Notes under the pieces: model-generated
Told to the model about the DNA's origin: nothing
Seen by the model: the letters and a program-made list of their open reading frames with translations, nothing else
Database searches by the model: none
Part shown: positions 7,373 through 16,700 of the stretch, piece by piece
Layout of the letters: the number at the start of each line of letters is the position of its first letter
Numbering within the stretch: the first letter of the stretch is position 1
Source of the DNA: Opitutaceae bacterium
GTDB taxonomy: Bacteria; Verrucomicrobiota; Verrucomicrobiia; Opitutales; Opitutaceae
Reading direction: 5' to 3'
Assembly: GCA_024711005.1 (NCBI GenBank)
Contig: JANJTQ010000299.1
Location: 1 to 33,928, forward strand
DNA length: 33,928 bases
Program-made: the position numbers and the translations under genes

Positions 7373-8986
7373 TCACCGTTGAACTTGAGATAGTATTTCG
7401 GTCAGCCATGCATGTGTGGCCTCCTGCTCGTTTTGCGCCTCCGTCGCCTTGCCGATTCGGAGGGCAATATCGGCAACGGAATACGCCCCTTCCGTCGGCT
7501 GCCCCATCACCTGACGGTTAGCCGCAAGGGTGATGTCCTGCCTTACAACGTTCTCCAAAATGATGCGCGCCTGATGGGCCATGTCCTTGGAGACGGCGGT
7601 CTTGAATTCCGGAAGGATCGCTTCCTTGAAAGCCTCGATCGAACCATAGGGTCCGGAAAGCAGATGGTAATTCTTGTCGATGGTCCGCTTGGTTTCGCCT
7701 CCCAAGGCACGCAGAGAAAACCCGTTGATGTAGCCGTCGGAGAGCGGCGCGAAGGACTGAAGCGAACGCGGCACGGCGACATCGGCAACGGCCGGCATCC
7801 AATCGCTCAGTTCGCTGAAACGGGCATTCACCCTCGACGAGGTAAGGTAGCGCAGGAAATCGAGAGCCGCCTCCCTTTGCGTGGACAAGCGCGTGACGCC
7901 GAACGTCAGGCCGGTGTTCACTCCCAGCTCCGATGCGGGACCCAACACGTTGCGTCCGAATCGGGGGGCATCGCGACCGGGTACCGGAACATTGAATACA
8001 TCGATGTTAAACGTCGCCTGCAGGCGGAAACTCGGCGCATCCCAACTCCCGGTGGTGATGAACATCGCGCGTCCCTGAAGAAAATGGAACGCCGCATCTT
8101 CACGGGAAACCTGCATGTACCCGGGCTGCATTCGCATGGCGACCTCGCGTTCGATCGCAAACAGGTCGCCGATCTCCGGCGTATCCAAGTCCCAATCTCC
8201 CCGCAGATAACCGAGCCCGATATCGATCGCTCCATTTTTAAGCGCATTCTGTCGCACGATTTTGCGAACCAGTCTCTGGGTCTGGCTCGAGGCGATCCGG
8301 TCGATCAACATCGGACCGTTGTTCTTCGAGCTGGCGATGGGAATCAGCGAGACGCCCCGCCGCTTCGCATACGCGCTCACGTCATCGCACCGGGCAATGA
8401 ATTCTCCGTAATTGGCGGGCACGGGAGCGTCGCCGAACAGCTCCTTCCAAAGGTCAACGTTGTAGTAAACCCGGACCGTGTGCAGCGACAGCGCGACGCC
8501 ATAGTAGTCCAGGAGATTGGGCCGGTAGTTATACCCGCCCGAAAGACCATCCACAAAGGTCTCCCGCCACGGCATACCCTCGATGGAGGTACCTTCGTTA
8601 TACGGATTGGGTTCGTCGACGACGGCCGTCAACGGCGTGAAGAATCGGGCAAGCATTTCGTCCTCGTTGTTTCCCATCATCCCCAACTGGAGAATATCCG
8701 GCGCCATCTCACCCACCAGTTGAGTGCGCATCCATTGCGGGTAGACCCGCTCCGGAATGGCAATTTGCTTCACCCTTACGCCGGGATGAAGCGCCTCATA
8801 TTCCCGCGCCAGGGTGTCGAAGGCATCCCGCAGTTTGCCCTCAAGCTGCCAATGCGCGAAGCGCAGGGTGACAGCCCCTTCCTGGCTCTCCTCGCGTTCG
8901 CGAGTCATGATGCCCACCAGCGAAAACCCGAAACACGCGAGCAGGAGAGCCAGCCCGATGCCGTTGCCGATGCGTTCGCGTTTCAT
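7373..8986 (-). CDS. Family 1 extracellular solute-binding protein (sugar ABC type)
   Basis: This 537-aa protein would capture sugars or oligosaccharides outside the membrane. It starts with MKRERIG and one hydrophobic segment (about residues 9-27) that could be an uncleaved anchor or signal peptide; the embedded LLAC is only a weak lipobox because hydrophobic residues continue after it. Residues about 40-450 fit the family 1 fold: VTLRFAHWQLEGKLRDAF, FDTLAREYEALHPGVRV, MAPDILQLG, an FLQGRAMFITTGSWD strand and the LDFLRYLTSSRVNARFSE helix near the C-terminal lobe. The length is somewhat above the usual 400-450. Its ATG overlaps the stop of the preceding gene (ATGA), so the two are probably translationally coupled. 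No permease or ATPase gene is in the window, so it would need a partner transporter elsewhere. Confidence 0.85.
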   Translation of the reverse strand: MKRERIGNGIGLALLLACFGFSLVGIMTREREESQEGAVTLRFAHWQLEGKLRDAFDTLAREYEALHPGVRVKQIAIPERVYPQWMRTQLVGEMAPDILQLGMMGNNEDEMLARFFTPLTAVVDEPNPYNEGTSIEGMPWRETFVDGLSGGYNYRPNLLDYYGVALSLHTVRVYYNVDLWKELFGDAPVPANYGEFIARCDDVSAYAKRRGVSLIPIASSKNNGPMLIDRIASSQTQRLVRKIVRQNALKNGAIDIGLGYLRGDWDLDTPEIGDLFAIEREVAMRMQPGYMQVSREDAAFHFLQGRAMFITTGSWDAPSFRLQATFNIDVFNVPVPGRDAPRFGRNVLGPASELGVNTGLTFGVTRLSTQREAALDFLRYLTSSRVNARFSELSDWMPAVADVAVPRSLQSFAPLSDGYINGFSLRALGGETKRTIDKNYHLLSGPYGSIEAFKEAILPEFKTAVSKDMAHQARIILENVVRQDITLAANRQVMGQPTEGAYSVADIALRIGKATEAQNEQEATHAWLTEILSQVQR

Positions 8987-9852
8987 CCCCCCTCCTCCGC
9001 TGTTTTCGTCGGCGCGATGGTGGCGGTGGCAGGCGGTGCGCCCGCATCATTCGCTCCACCGAGTTCCCGACGAATCTCACTCACCATGTGATACCGATTA
9101 TCCCTCCGATAGCCTGACATGAATTTGCCGCAGTATTCCCGGCATAGATCCGCCCGGCCGAGCGATCGAGCCAGGTTTAAGATGTTCACATACACGTCCG
9201 CCTTCAGCGCGCTGCGCGCCACCCCCGCCTGCTCGACGGCAAGATAGAATCCCAGGATCAACTCCGGATCAAAACGGTAACGCTGGCCCGCCTGCGCCAG
9301 CAGCAGATTCAGATCGCGACGCGCTTCGCTCGTTACCAACGAGCCGACCTCGTTCGTATAACCCGTCCAGACCTTGCGGCGTTCGTCAATCGACAGATCC
9401 GGGGCGTAAATCTCGATGATACCCATCTTCACCAATGCCTGCTCCGCGAGTGGATGAATCGGATTGGTCGCGCGCAGCCGCCGGTAGTGGGCCATCGCCG
9501 CCGGTAGATCGGGCGTTCGCCGATGAACCTGTTCGATGCGGCCAAGATAATAACAGGCCGCCAGGCCGAGTTCGTCGCCGGCATCGTCTTCCATGATGCC
9601 GGAGAGCAACTCCACCGCGCGGGTGAGACTTTTCACGGACCTGGTCTGGGCTCCGAGCAACGACAGCGCCTGACCCAGTTGCGCGGCGCGTCCCTCGTAT
9701 CGCTCGAAGACCTCGCGCGCTTCGCCACCACGTCCGATTGAGGCGTTGTGCCACGCCTCGGCGAGCGCGACGTCTGCGGCATCCCCGCTCCAAGCCGCCG
9801 TGGCGGACGAAACCCAGGCGACTCCTACAATCAAAACCATCCGGGTGATCAT
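8983..9852 (-). CDS. Exported alpha-helical repeat (TPR-like) protein of unknown function
   Basis: The start is placed at ATG 9852 (289 aa): AAGGA lies about 8 nt upstream inside the end of the SGNH gene, and the protein then opens with a signal peptide (MITRMVLIVGVAWVSSATAA). The mature part is helical with degenerate tetratricopeptide-like pairs: ALAEAWHNASIGRGGEAREV, LGLAACYYLGRIEQVHR, HPLAEQALVKMGIIEIY, SARRDLNLLLAQAGQRYRF. The tail is Ala/Pro/Thr-rich. It sits 4 bp after the SGNH gene and overlaps the solute-binding protein gene by 4 bp. The tight coupling suggests it is a periplasmic partner of that protein, for instance a scaffold. No catalytic motif is seen, and the exact family is not recognised. 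Confidence 0.7.
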   Translation of the reverse strand: MITRMVLIVGVAWVSSATAAWSGDAADVALAEAWHNASIGRGGEAREVFERYEGRAAQLGQALSLLGAQTRSVKSLTRAVELLSGIMEDDAGDELGLAACYYLGRIEQVHRRTPDLPAAMAHYRRLRATNPIHPLAEQALVKMGIIEIYAPDLSIDERRKVWTGYTNEVGSLVTSEARRDLNLLLAQAGQRYRFDPELILGFYLAVEQAGVARSALKADVYVNILNLARSLGRADLCREYCGKFMSGYRRDNRYHMVSEIRRELGGANDAGAPPATATIAPTKTAEEGG

Positions 9853-9856
9853 GTGG

Positions 9857-11101
9857 CTAGTCCTTGAGGGCCCGGGCCAAAGCCCCGGCAATGGCCGCAT
9901 AACCCGTGCGGTCGAGATGGGCGTCGGTCTTGCGGCCCTTGTCGTAGTGTTTGTTGGCGATCATCTCCGCGTAAGGAACCAACGCGGGCAGATCGATCAT
10001 CGATGCGTTCGGCAGCCGGGCCGCAAGTGCCCGCGCGGCCCGGCGATAGGATACGAGTTTCGCATCGTCCGGATCGCCCAGCACGTGGCTGGGCATGAAC
10101 GCGAAGTGCAACGTCTCCGGCGTGCCGCCCGCCGCAATCCAAGCCTCGGTGAGCAACTGCACGATCCCTTCAAGATTGTCGGCATAACCCTCGGGCGTGT
10201 TGCTGACGAAGCCGCCCGCGGGTCCGATGCTCGGGTTCGACCGGTTGCGGTCATTCAAACCCGAATGAATCATCACAACCGCGGTCTGTTGTCCGTTCAG
10301 CAGCGTGCGAACGTCGGTGAAATAATTGGCCAATTTCCCCACGCCACTGCCGCGCAGCGAGGTGAGCATATCGCGTAACGAATGCCCACCCACCCCATAC
10401 AGCGTGTGATAGGCGAGTCCGTTTTTACGGGCCGTGTTTTCGGCCACGGCCTGTGATGCGAAGAAGGGACCGACGATCGGTTCCTTCACGTTTTGCGGCA
10501 TGAATTGCACCGGGTAATTACGCGACGCATCCGCGGGGAGATCGAGTGTCAGACGCTTGAGACCCAACGTGCCGGTCACCGGTTTCACCGGAGTCTTCAT
10601 TGACGCAAGGATCGTCCACGGCGGCTGGTCGCGGCGCACAACCGGCTCGAACGAGCCGCGCCCCGATTCGAAGGTCCCATAGGTAAAATGAAAGCGCAGT
10701 GGTCCACGCACATCCAAGGGGTGATCCGCCGGAATGATCAACAGACCGCCCTGCCAGCTCACTTTTCCCGTTTCGCCTTCGGGGATGTACCAGTGAAACG
10801 CCTGCTTCGCCAGCGCCTCCGGTGCCTTGGCGGGCGCGGGACCGTCCTGCTCCTTCCATTGCCGGTAAAGCAACAGGTCGCTGGCATAAATGGGTGCGAT
10901 CGTCGCCAGCGCCGTCGGCATCGCCACGGTGTAGCCGTGACCACCGAATCGCTGGTTGGAATCCCCGATGCCGATCACCGCTACACGTTCGTTCTTCGCC
11001 CGCGCAATCGCCGCCTTCAGATTATCTCCGACAACCGGTTCACCAAGGCAGGCGGTCGCGGCCGTCGCCGCGCAAAGTGTCATTATCCATGCGGTCTTCA
11101 T
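9857..11101 (-). CDS. Secreted SGNH/GDSL-type hydrolase
   Basis: This 414-aa exported protein (signal peptide MKTAWIMTLCAATAATA) is a likely carbohydrate esterase of the SGNH superfamily, whose members often remove acetyl or other acyl groups from polysaccharides. Block I is VIGIGDSNQRFGG with catalytic Ser48 in GDSN; block III is VVMIHSGLNDRNR (Gly and Asn of the oxyanion hole); block V is KTDAHLDRTGYAAIA with His395. The Asp-His spacing is D-x-H (Asp393, His395) instead of the usual D-x-x-H. The middle (about 100-240) is an inserted beta-rich part. The gene lies in the seven-gene cluster, 37 bp after the 836-aa gene and 4 bp before the helical-repeat gene. The superfamily call is good; the substrate is unknown. 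Confidence 0.75.
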   Translation of the reverse strand: MKTAWIMTLCAATAATACLGEPVVGDNLKAAIARAKNERVAVIGIGDSNQRFGGHGYTVAMPTALATIAPIYASDLLLYRQWKEQDGPAPAKAPEALAKQAFHWYIPEGETGKVSWQGGLLIIPADHPLDVRGPLRFHFTYGTFESGRGSFEPVVRRDQPPWTILASMKTPVKPVTGTLGLKRLTLDLPADASRNYPVQFMPQNVKEPIVGPFFASQAVAENTARKNGLAYHTLYGVGGHSLRDMLTSLRGSGVGKLANYFTDVRTLLNGQQTAVVMIHSGLNDRNRSNPSIGPAGGFVSNTPEGYADNLEGIVQLLTEAWIAAGGTPETLHFAFMPSHVLGDPDDAKLVSYRRAARALAARLPNASMIDLPALVPYAEMIANKHYDKGRKTDAHLDRTGYAAIAGALARALKD

Positions 11102-11138
11102 AATAGTTTAAAAATGTAGTTTATAACCAAATACGATT
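11102..11138 (-). promoter_or_regulatory. AT-rich leader before SGNH gene
   Basis: This 37-bp gap is strikingly AT-rich against GC-rich surroundings; on the minus strand it contains GGTTATAAACTACATTTTTA just before the ATG. It may be an internal promoter (TATAAA-like -10) or an unstructured ribosome-loading leader, since no Shine-Dalgarno site is present. No convincing -35 box is seen. Confidence 0.3.
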
Positions 11139-13649
11139 CTACGAACGGCCCGCCCAGAAGGCATGCAGCGCCGCGATAAAGCCCCCGTCTTTCCACCAAT
11201 GAATGAGCGAGGTTTGGTCCGAGCGGATCTCGAAGGAAACCCGTCCGCGCGCGTCGAGGTCGCGCGCCGTCACCTCCACCGGGAAAAACGCCTCGGGTGC
11301 TTCCGCGACCACGGGCACTTCCCACCGGCCCACCGCGCGCTTTTCCGGTCCCACCGCAACGCGATAGGCCGCGCCCAACCCCTGCGGATCAAACGAGTGC
11401 AGCAACACCGTCCAGCGTGCGTCCGTGGTTTCCGCGCCGTCTTTCAACCCGGTGATGCGGAAATGAAGCCCGCGAGGATGATACCAGAATGCACGGCCCG
11501 GACCGAAGGAGATGACACCATCCGCATACTCGGACGCATTGACTCCGGCTTGGTGAGGCAGGACGCGATCGTGCGCATACGCGCGGCTGCGTGTTCCCAG
11601 CGGAAGCGCGGCGCCACAATGCGCGGAAATCACCCGTTGTTTGCCGCGGAGAGCGGGGTGACTCCACGCCGTCGCATCGAGCGCGGCGGCGTGCCGGCGC
11701 GTCTCTTCCGCCGCGTCGGCGGCCAGCAACACGCCCGATTTCCCCAGCACGGCCTCGATTTCCTCGGTCGGGAGGATGTCGGCGACGCCACAGCCCCAAA
11801 AACGATACCATCCCTGCAACGGGCCAAACTCCAACACCCGTTCGCCCGCCGGAACCGCGCCCAGCGATTGTTTGGCATCATCAAGCACACAGGCCTTGGC
11901 CAATCTCACCGGAACGCCCACCGCCCCCGTGAGCGGCGCATCGAGATGCAGGTAGGTATGCATGGTTTCTCCTTCCCCGAAGGTCTGCATAACCCAGCGA
12001 TCGTCCCGCCGGGTTCCCCGTTCGCTCCCGACGATGCGCAGCGTCAGCTCACGACGGCCGGTCCAGCCGGCGGGTGCTTCAAGCAGCGTCACGGTGCGTC
12101 CGTCGTCGAGCGCGCCCAGCGGCAGGCGCACAAACTCGCCCAGGCCGGAATCGTCCACCTCGGCGTCCCACACCACAAACGGCGTCGCGCGCGTCAGCGG
12201 CGCGCGTGCCTCCAGGCGAAGGCGACCGGCGGACAGCGGTGTCACCGCCAGCTCCAGCGCCAAGGCCGCGGCAAAATCCATCGGCGCATGAATGTCCGCC
12301 GTGGGGAACTCCCAGCGAGTCCGATAATCGTAGTAGAAAAACGGCAGGTGTGCGCCTTCGCGGATCAGCGCCTTGTAATCGCCACGCTCGATCACGACCG
12401 AGTCGCCGGCCTGGCCCGGTTTGCCGTTTACGGTCACGCCGACCCAGTTGTCGCGCTGACGGAAAGCGCGGTCGGGAAGCCTTGCCACATGACGGTCGTA
12501 ATAGGCGCGCACATCTCCGCTGGTGACGAAGACAAGGTTCTCCGTTTTCGGCAGGGCCAGCAGGCGCGACAGACCTGCGCGATTGTAGGCGGTCATGTTT
12601 GCCGTGCCGAACGTACGGCCAAATTCAAAGCCGGCCACGAAGAAGAAGGGGGCCTCGCCCAGCGGAGAACCACCCTTGATCGTGTCGGTGAGAAACTGCC
12701 GGAAGCGCGACGACTCGTCGCCCGAATCCACCGCGCGAATCCAGCGCGTGAAGTGCGACGGCGACAACACGAAGTCGCCCCAGTGGGTGAGGTGCGGCAA
12801 CAGCACCTGATAATGATTCATGGTGATGCCGAGCACCCCGTGTTTGTCGCGCGCGCCGGCCTTGCGGAAATCATCCGGAGCGATCCAAAACGGGCAAGTC
12901 GGCATGCCCCAGTGATTGATGGCCCACTCGCCGTCGGACCAGTTCTGCTCCGGACACAACGAGTGCACGACGCGAATACCGGCCGCGCGGCAGGCCCGTG
13001 TGAACACATTGCAAGGCGTGTAGGTGGCGATGCGGTCGAGCGGCGCGTAACCTTGCGCCTGCCACCATGCCTGCAATACGCGCAGTCTCGCCTCGATCCC
13101 GGCCAGCGGCAGCGACTCCCAATTCGGATCGTCGTGCGCGAACTCCGAAGCGATCGCGCCGACATCCTTCGCCATGACGTGCGGATGAATCGCATCTCCG
13201 TGCAACCGCTCGTAATCGCGCCAGCGCGGATCGACGGCCGAGAACGCGCCGTCGGCGGCTCTCGACCGAAGCGTCACATAATAATCCGCCGCCACCCGCG
13301 CCTCGTGGATCAGGTCCGCAAAATCCTCCGCCGTGAACGCGCCCACCGTGATCTGGCACACGGCCCATGCCCGATCCACGACCGCGAGCGGACGCCGCAG
13401 CACCTCGCCACCGGCGTCCGCCGTGAATTCGAGCGCGTATTGTCCGCATGCTTCCGGCCTCCACGTCCACGCGGCATCCGCGGTGAGCCGCATGCGGGCG
13501 ATCTCGGCGAAGCCGCCGCGCGCGCCTTCTCGCACGACGAGTTCGCCGGCTCCGTTCGCGGACACCACGACCGACTCGCCCGCGTGCAGAAGCCCGCCCG
13601 GCGATATGCCGAGACGAAGCGCCTGATGAATGCACAAATCGTTTTTCAT
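11139..13649 (-). CDS. Large unrecognised protein, possible (beta/alpha)-barrel carbohydrate enzyme
   Basis: The start is placed at ATG 13649 (836 aa, MKNDLCIHQALRLGIS); an upstream extension would overlap the GH2-like gene in another frame and is Arg-rich, unlike real coding sequence here. No signal peptide is visible, so the protein is probably cytoplasmic, unlike its neighbours. Residues about 20-110 look like an N-terminal beta-sandwich. About 115-450 alternate strands and helices and could be a deacetylase/glycosidase-type barrel: VCQITVGAFTAEDFADLIHE, YTPCNVFTRACRAAGIRVVH, CPEQNWSDGEWAINHWGMPT and GDFVLSPSHFTRWIRAVD, followed by FVTSGDVRAYYDRHVARLPD. The C-terminal half is mostly beta-rich (WEVPVVAEAPEAFFPVEV). 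I do not recognise a named family. Cluster position suggests a role in glycan breakdown, but this is inference. Confidence 0.65.
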   Translation of the reverse strand: MKNDLCIHQALRLGISPGGLLHAGESVVVSANGAGELVVREGARGGFAEIARMRLTADAAWTWRPEACGQYALEFTADAGGEVLRRPLAVVDRAWAVCQITVGAFTAEDFADLIHEARVAADYYVTLRSRAADGAFSAVDPRWRDYERLHGDAIHPHVMAKDVGAIASEFAHDDPNWESLPLAGIEARLRVLQAWWQAQGYAPLDRIATYTPCNVFTRACRAAGIRVVHSLCPEQNWSDGEWAINHWGMPTCPFWIAPDDFRKAGARDKHGVLGITMNHYQVLLPHLTHWGDFVLSPSHFTRWIRAVDSGDESSRFRQFLTDTIKGGSPLGEAPFFFVAGFEFGRTFGTANMTAYNRAGLSRLLALPKTENLVFVTSGDVRAYYDRHVARLPDRAFRQRDNWVGVTVNGKPGQAGDSVVIERGDYKALIREGAHLPFFYYDYRTRWEFPTADIHAPMDFAAALALELAVTPLSAGRLRLEARAPLTRATPFVVWDAEVDDSGLGEFVRLPLGALDDGRTVTLLEAPAGWTGRRELTLRIVGSERGTRRDDRWVMQTFGEGETMHTYLHLDAPLTGAVGVPVRLAKACVLDDAKQSLGAVPAGERVLEFGPLQGWYRFWGCGVADILPTEEIEAVLGKSGVLLAADAAEETRRHAAALDATAWSHPALRGKQRVISAHCGAALPLGTRSRAYAHDRVLPHQAGVNASEYADGVISFGPGRAFWYHPRGLHFRITGLKDGAETTDARWTVLLHSFDPQGLGAAYRVAVGPEKRAVGRWEVPVVAEAPEAFFPVEVTARDLDARGRVSFEIRSDQTSLIHWWKDGGFIAALHAFWAGRS

Positions 13650-13680
13650 GATCAAAGATTGCTGCGTGGGAACTAACTCG

Positions 13681-13706
13681 CTCGCGCCGACCGATCGAAT
13701 CGCGAG
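13681..13706. repeat. Inverted repeat between GH2-like and 836-aa genes
   Basis: CTCGCG (13681-13686) and CGCGAG (13701-13706) are 6-bp inverted arms 14 bp apart within the 82-bp gap between the two genes. It could form a weak hairpin affecting readthrough or mRNA processing. No T-run follows, so it is not a typical terminator. Confidence 0.25.
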
Positions 13707-13731
13707 CAAGCGACCTCCCTCATTAAGCGCC

Positions 13732-16700
13732 TCACCACGGATTGAACCGATACGGATCATCTTCCGCACCCAGCGGGCGGATGTAGAACGGATCACGAGT
13801 CTCGATGTCGGGCTCCGCCCGCAAGGTCTCCGGCGCAGGCACCGATGAAGGCGCCGCCTTGGGAGTCGTCTCGAACACGGCGTCACCGGGGTTGCTCACC
13901 ATCGCCCAGAAACCAAAGCCGCCACTGCCGGATGCCACTTTGGCTTCGAGCAGGGTCCAGCCGGCCTTCAACTTCGCCTTGAAACGAAACTCGCCGGAGA
14001 ACGGCGTGCGTGACGCGCGCCGCTCCTTGCTGTGATCGATACAGGCCTTGCCGTTGACGCGAAACACCAGCCAGTTGTCGGCACCGACGGCGAAGAGCGC
14101 GTCGCGTTCACGGCTGCTGTAAACATAGGTGCGGGCGTAGCCGATCTTGCCGGTCTGCGCGGGCGACACCCAGTCGAGGTGCACGCGTCCCGTGCTGCCG
14201 CGCGGACCGTAGGTGCGCCAGCCCGCACTGCTGGAGGCGACCGTTAGGCCGGCTTCACCGACCTCTCCCTCGCCGATATTCGCCGAGACGGAGCTGTCGT
14301 CGCTCACGCCGCCGCCGGCGTCGGCGGACGCGGCCCTGTCGGACTCCATCGGGAAACGTCGTGCGAGCCCGGGGAACGTGCCGTCTTTCGTGACCGGCTC
14401 GACCTGTGCCACACTGTTGAATACGCGCCACACCGACACGTTCATCAACGGAGCCACGCGGCGCGGAGTGAAGAGCGCGGCCGCGACGTCGTTATTCGTG
14501 CGTGCCCCCAGATTCGTGAGCAACTGGCGATAAAACTGCACCGTGTGCCATTTCGGTTTTTCAAGGTTGGGCGAACCGTCGGCAAACGCGGTCCAGTCAA
14601 GCTGGCTGAACACCAGTCGGCCTCCCCCCTTCGTTTGATCGAGCACCAATCCATCGAGCAACACCCGGGCGCCGGCGGGCTGCTCCTCGCGGGTGAAACG
14701 TTGCTGCGTGACAAAGGTGCGCCACGCCAGCAGTTGCGGACCGACACCGCGCAACAGCGACGCATCCCCGGGCGCGGCGCGGGCGGCTTTGACCTCGATT
14801 GTCCTCAACACACCGGCCGGTTGCGGCAACACCAGCACGATGCCGCCGGCGGATGCGAAGGTCTCGGCGCGGGCGCGTTGTGACGGCCACGCACCGGGCC
14901 CGACAACCAACAGATCGGTCTGCGGATTCAACTCGCCGGAACCGGCGCGCTCGGCGGCCAGCTCGATGGCGCGCACATAGTCCCACCCGGTGTCATCGCC
15001 GGCATAACGAATGAGCTTGTGGTTGCTCGTCGCGTAAGGTCGATCGAGCGCACGGACAAGATTGCCCGCCACACGACGCGCGATCGGATCGAGCGCAGTG
15101 CGCCCCGTGAGATCGAACTGGGAGAAAATCACGCCGCCCTGCCCGTGGCGCCACTCCAAGAGCGGACTGTGGGCGAGATCGAACTCGGCTTCGACCAGCG
15201 GCGTGAATGCGCCGTGGGCCGGCGTTTCGATCACGACCGAGGCGACCGCGCCTTGGTTGCCCCAATGCGGTGGGCGCGCCAACGGCCAGGGCTTCATGCC
15301 AACCTTGGTCTTCGGCAGGAGATCCGGTTCGCCGCGCCAGTTGGCAAAGTCGACGGCGGCAAGTCCGCGCAACGCCTCGTGCGTCCGGTCGCGCGGGAAG
15401 GCATACCTCGTAACAATATCCTGGATACGCAGGCCGATCGATTCCAAGGCGACGGGATCTTGCTCCAACACCAGCACACGCAGGCCGCGAGCGATGTCGG
15501 TCGCGTCAAAGGGCAGGTTTTCGACCAGACCCTCGCGGGCGATCACCAGCACCTCGATGCGATTGCGCGACAGGTCTGCGCGGTTCTTCACCGGCACGGG
15601 GTTCGCGCCCAAGGAACGCAGCCAACCGGCGGATTTCCCCTGCGGATCGAAGAGTCCCCAGCGCGAACGGATGGCCACGGGCTGCTCCTCGGGCCAAAAA
15701 GAGAGATCCATGCCGTCCTCGATGCGCGTGCCGTCACCGCTAATGACGAGAGTCAGGCGGGCCACGGTGCGTTCGGCGACAACCGGGGCGGTCAACGTGA
15801 AGGGTTTTTTGACGATATCACCGGGCTGGAGCGCGATTTCAGTCGAGCCTTGTTGCAGAACCTTGCCGTCGGTTTCGAGGCGCCATTCGGCCTGAAGGGT
15901 GCGGGGGGCGTTGCCGTCCCAGACGACGACCGCGGTCTTCTCGAACGTTTCGCCGGAACGGAAGGCGTGGTCCTTGGCGGTGAAGCGCGCGGACGGCCCG
16001 CCGAGATAGGCCAGCAACGGCTGCATGGTGGCGCGGTAGGCGTGATAGATCGGGTTTGCCCATTCGGGCGCAGCGGCGAGCGTGGCGCGCGCCTCGGGCT
16101 CGGTGAGTTCGGTGTAGGAATAACCGTCCCCCTTTTTGGGTTTTCCCTGAATCGCGGGCGGCACGCCGTAGCCGATGTTGAAGTTCCATGGCTTCCAACC
16201 GCCGGCCACGCCCCAGGCGCGCCACGCGCGATTGGTCTCGGTCGTGAAGAGCGTGTCGAACTCCCAATGCAACGTGAGATCCGCGAATTGCCCCCACTCT
16301 TCGGGCCGAGGACGCTTGGCGTTTCGGGAGAGAAAATCGGTGACGAGCGTCACGTAGCCGTCGGACTCGGCCTGGTAGGCGCGGTCGCCAAAATAGACCG
16401 CGTGCCATTCGGTGAACTGCGGGATCTTGAGCGGCTTCAGGAAATTCGCCAGGTACGGCGTACCGTGCTCGATTGCGCCCCAGGGGATGTCGCCGTTCGC
16501 CGCCCAATGGGAGGGAAACTCGATGCGTTCCTGCAACGGAAGGAAGTTCAGGTATTGGTTGGGATAGTCGATCTCGCCGCCGGGGCCGCAGTGCTGCGCG
16601 ACGATGCGCGTCGGGTCGACGGACTTGATGATCTCAGTGGAACGGGTCGCCCAGCCGGGCACGCGGTCCTCACCCTCGGGCAGCATGCCGAGTCGCTCGG

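Noticed and set aside
11163-13676. Open frame of over 800 codons opposite the 836-aa gene
   Set aside because: Composition is Arg/His/Gln-rich and featureless; it follows the codon register of the minus-strand gene and runs past its start.
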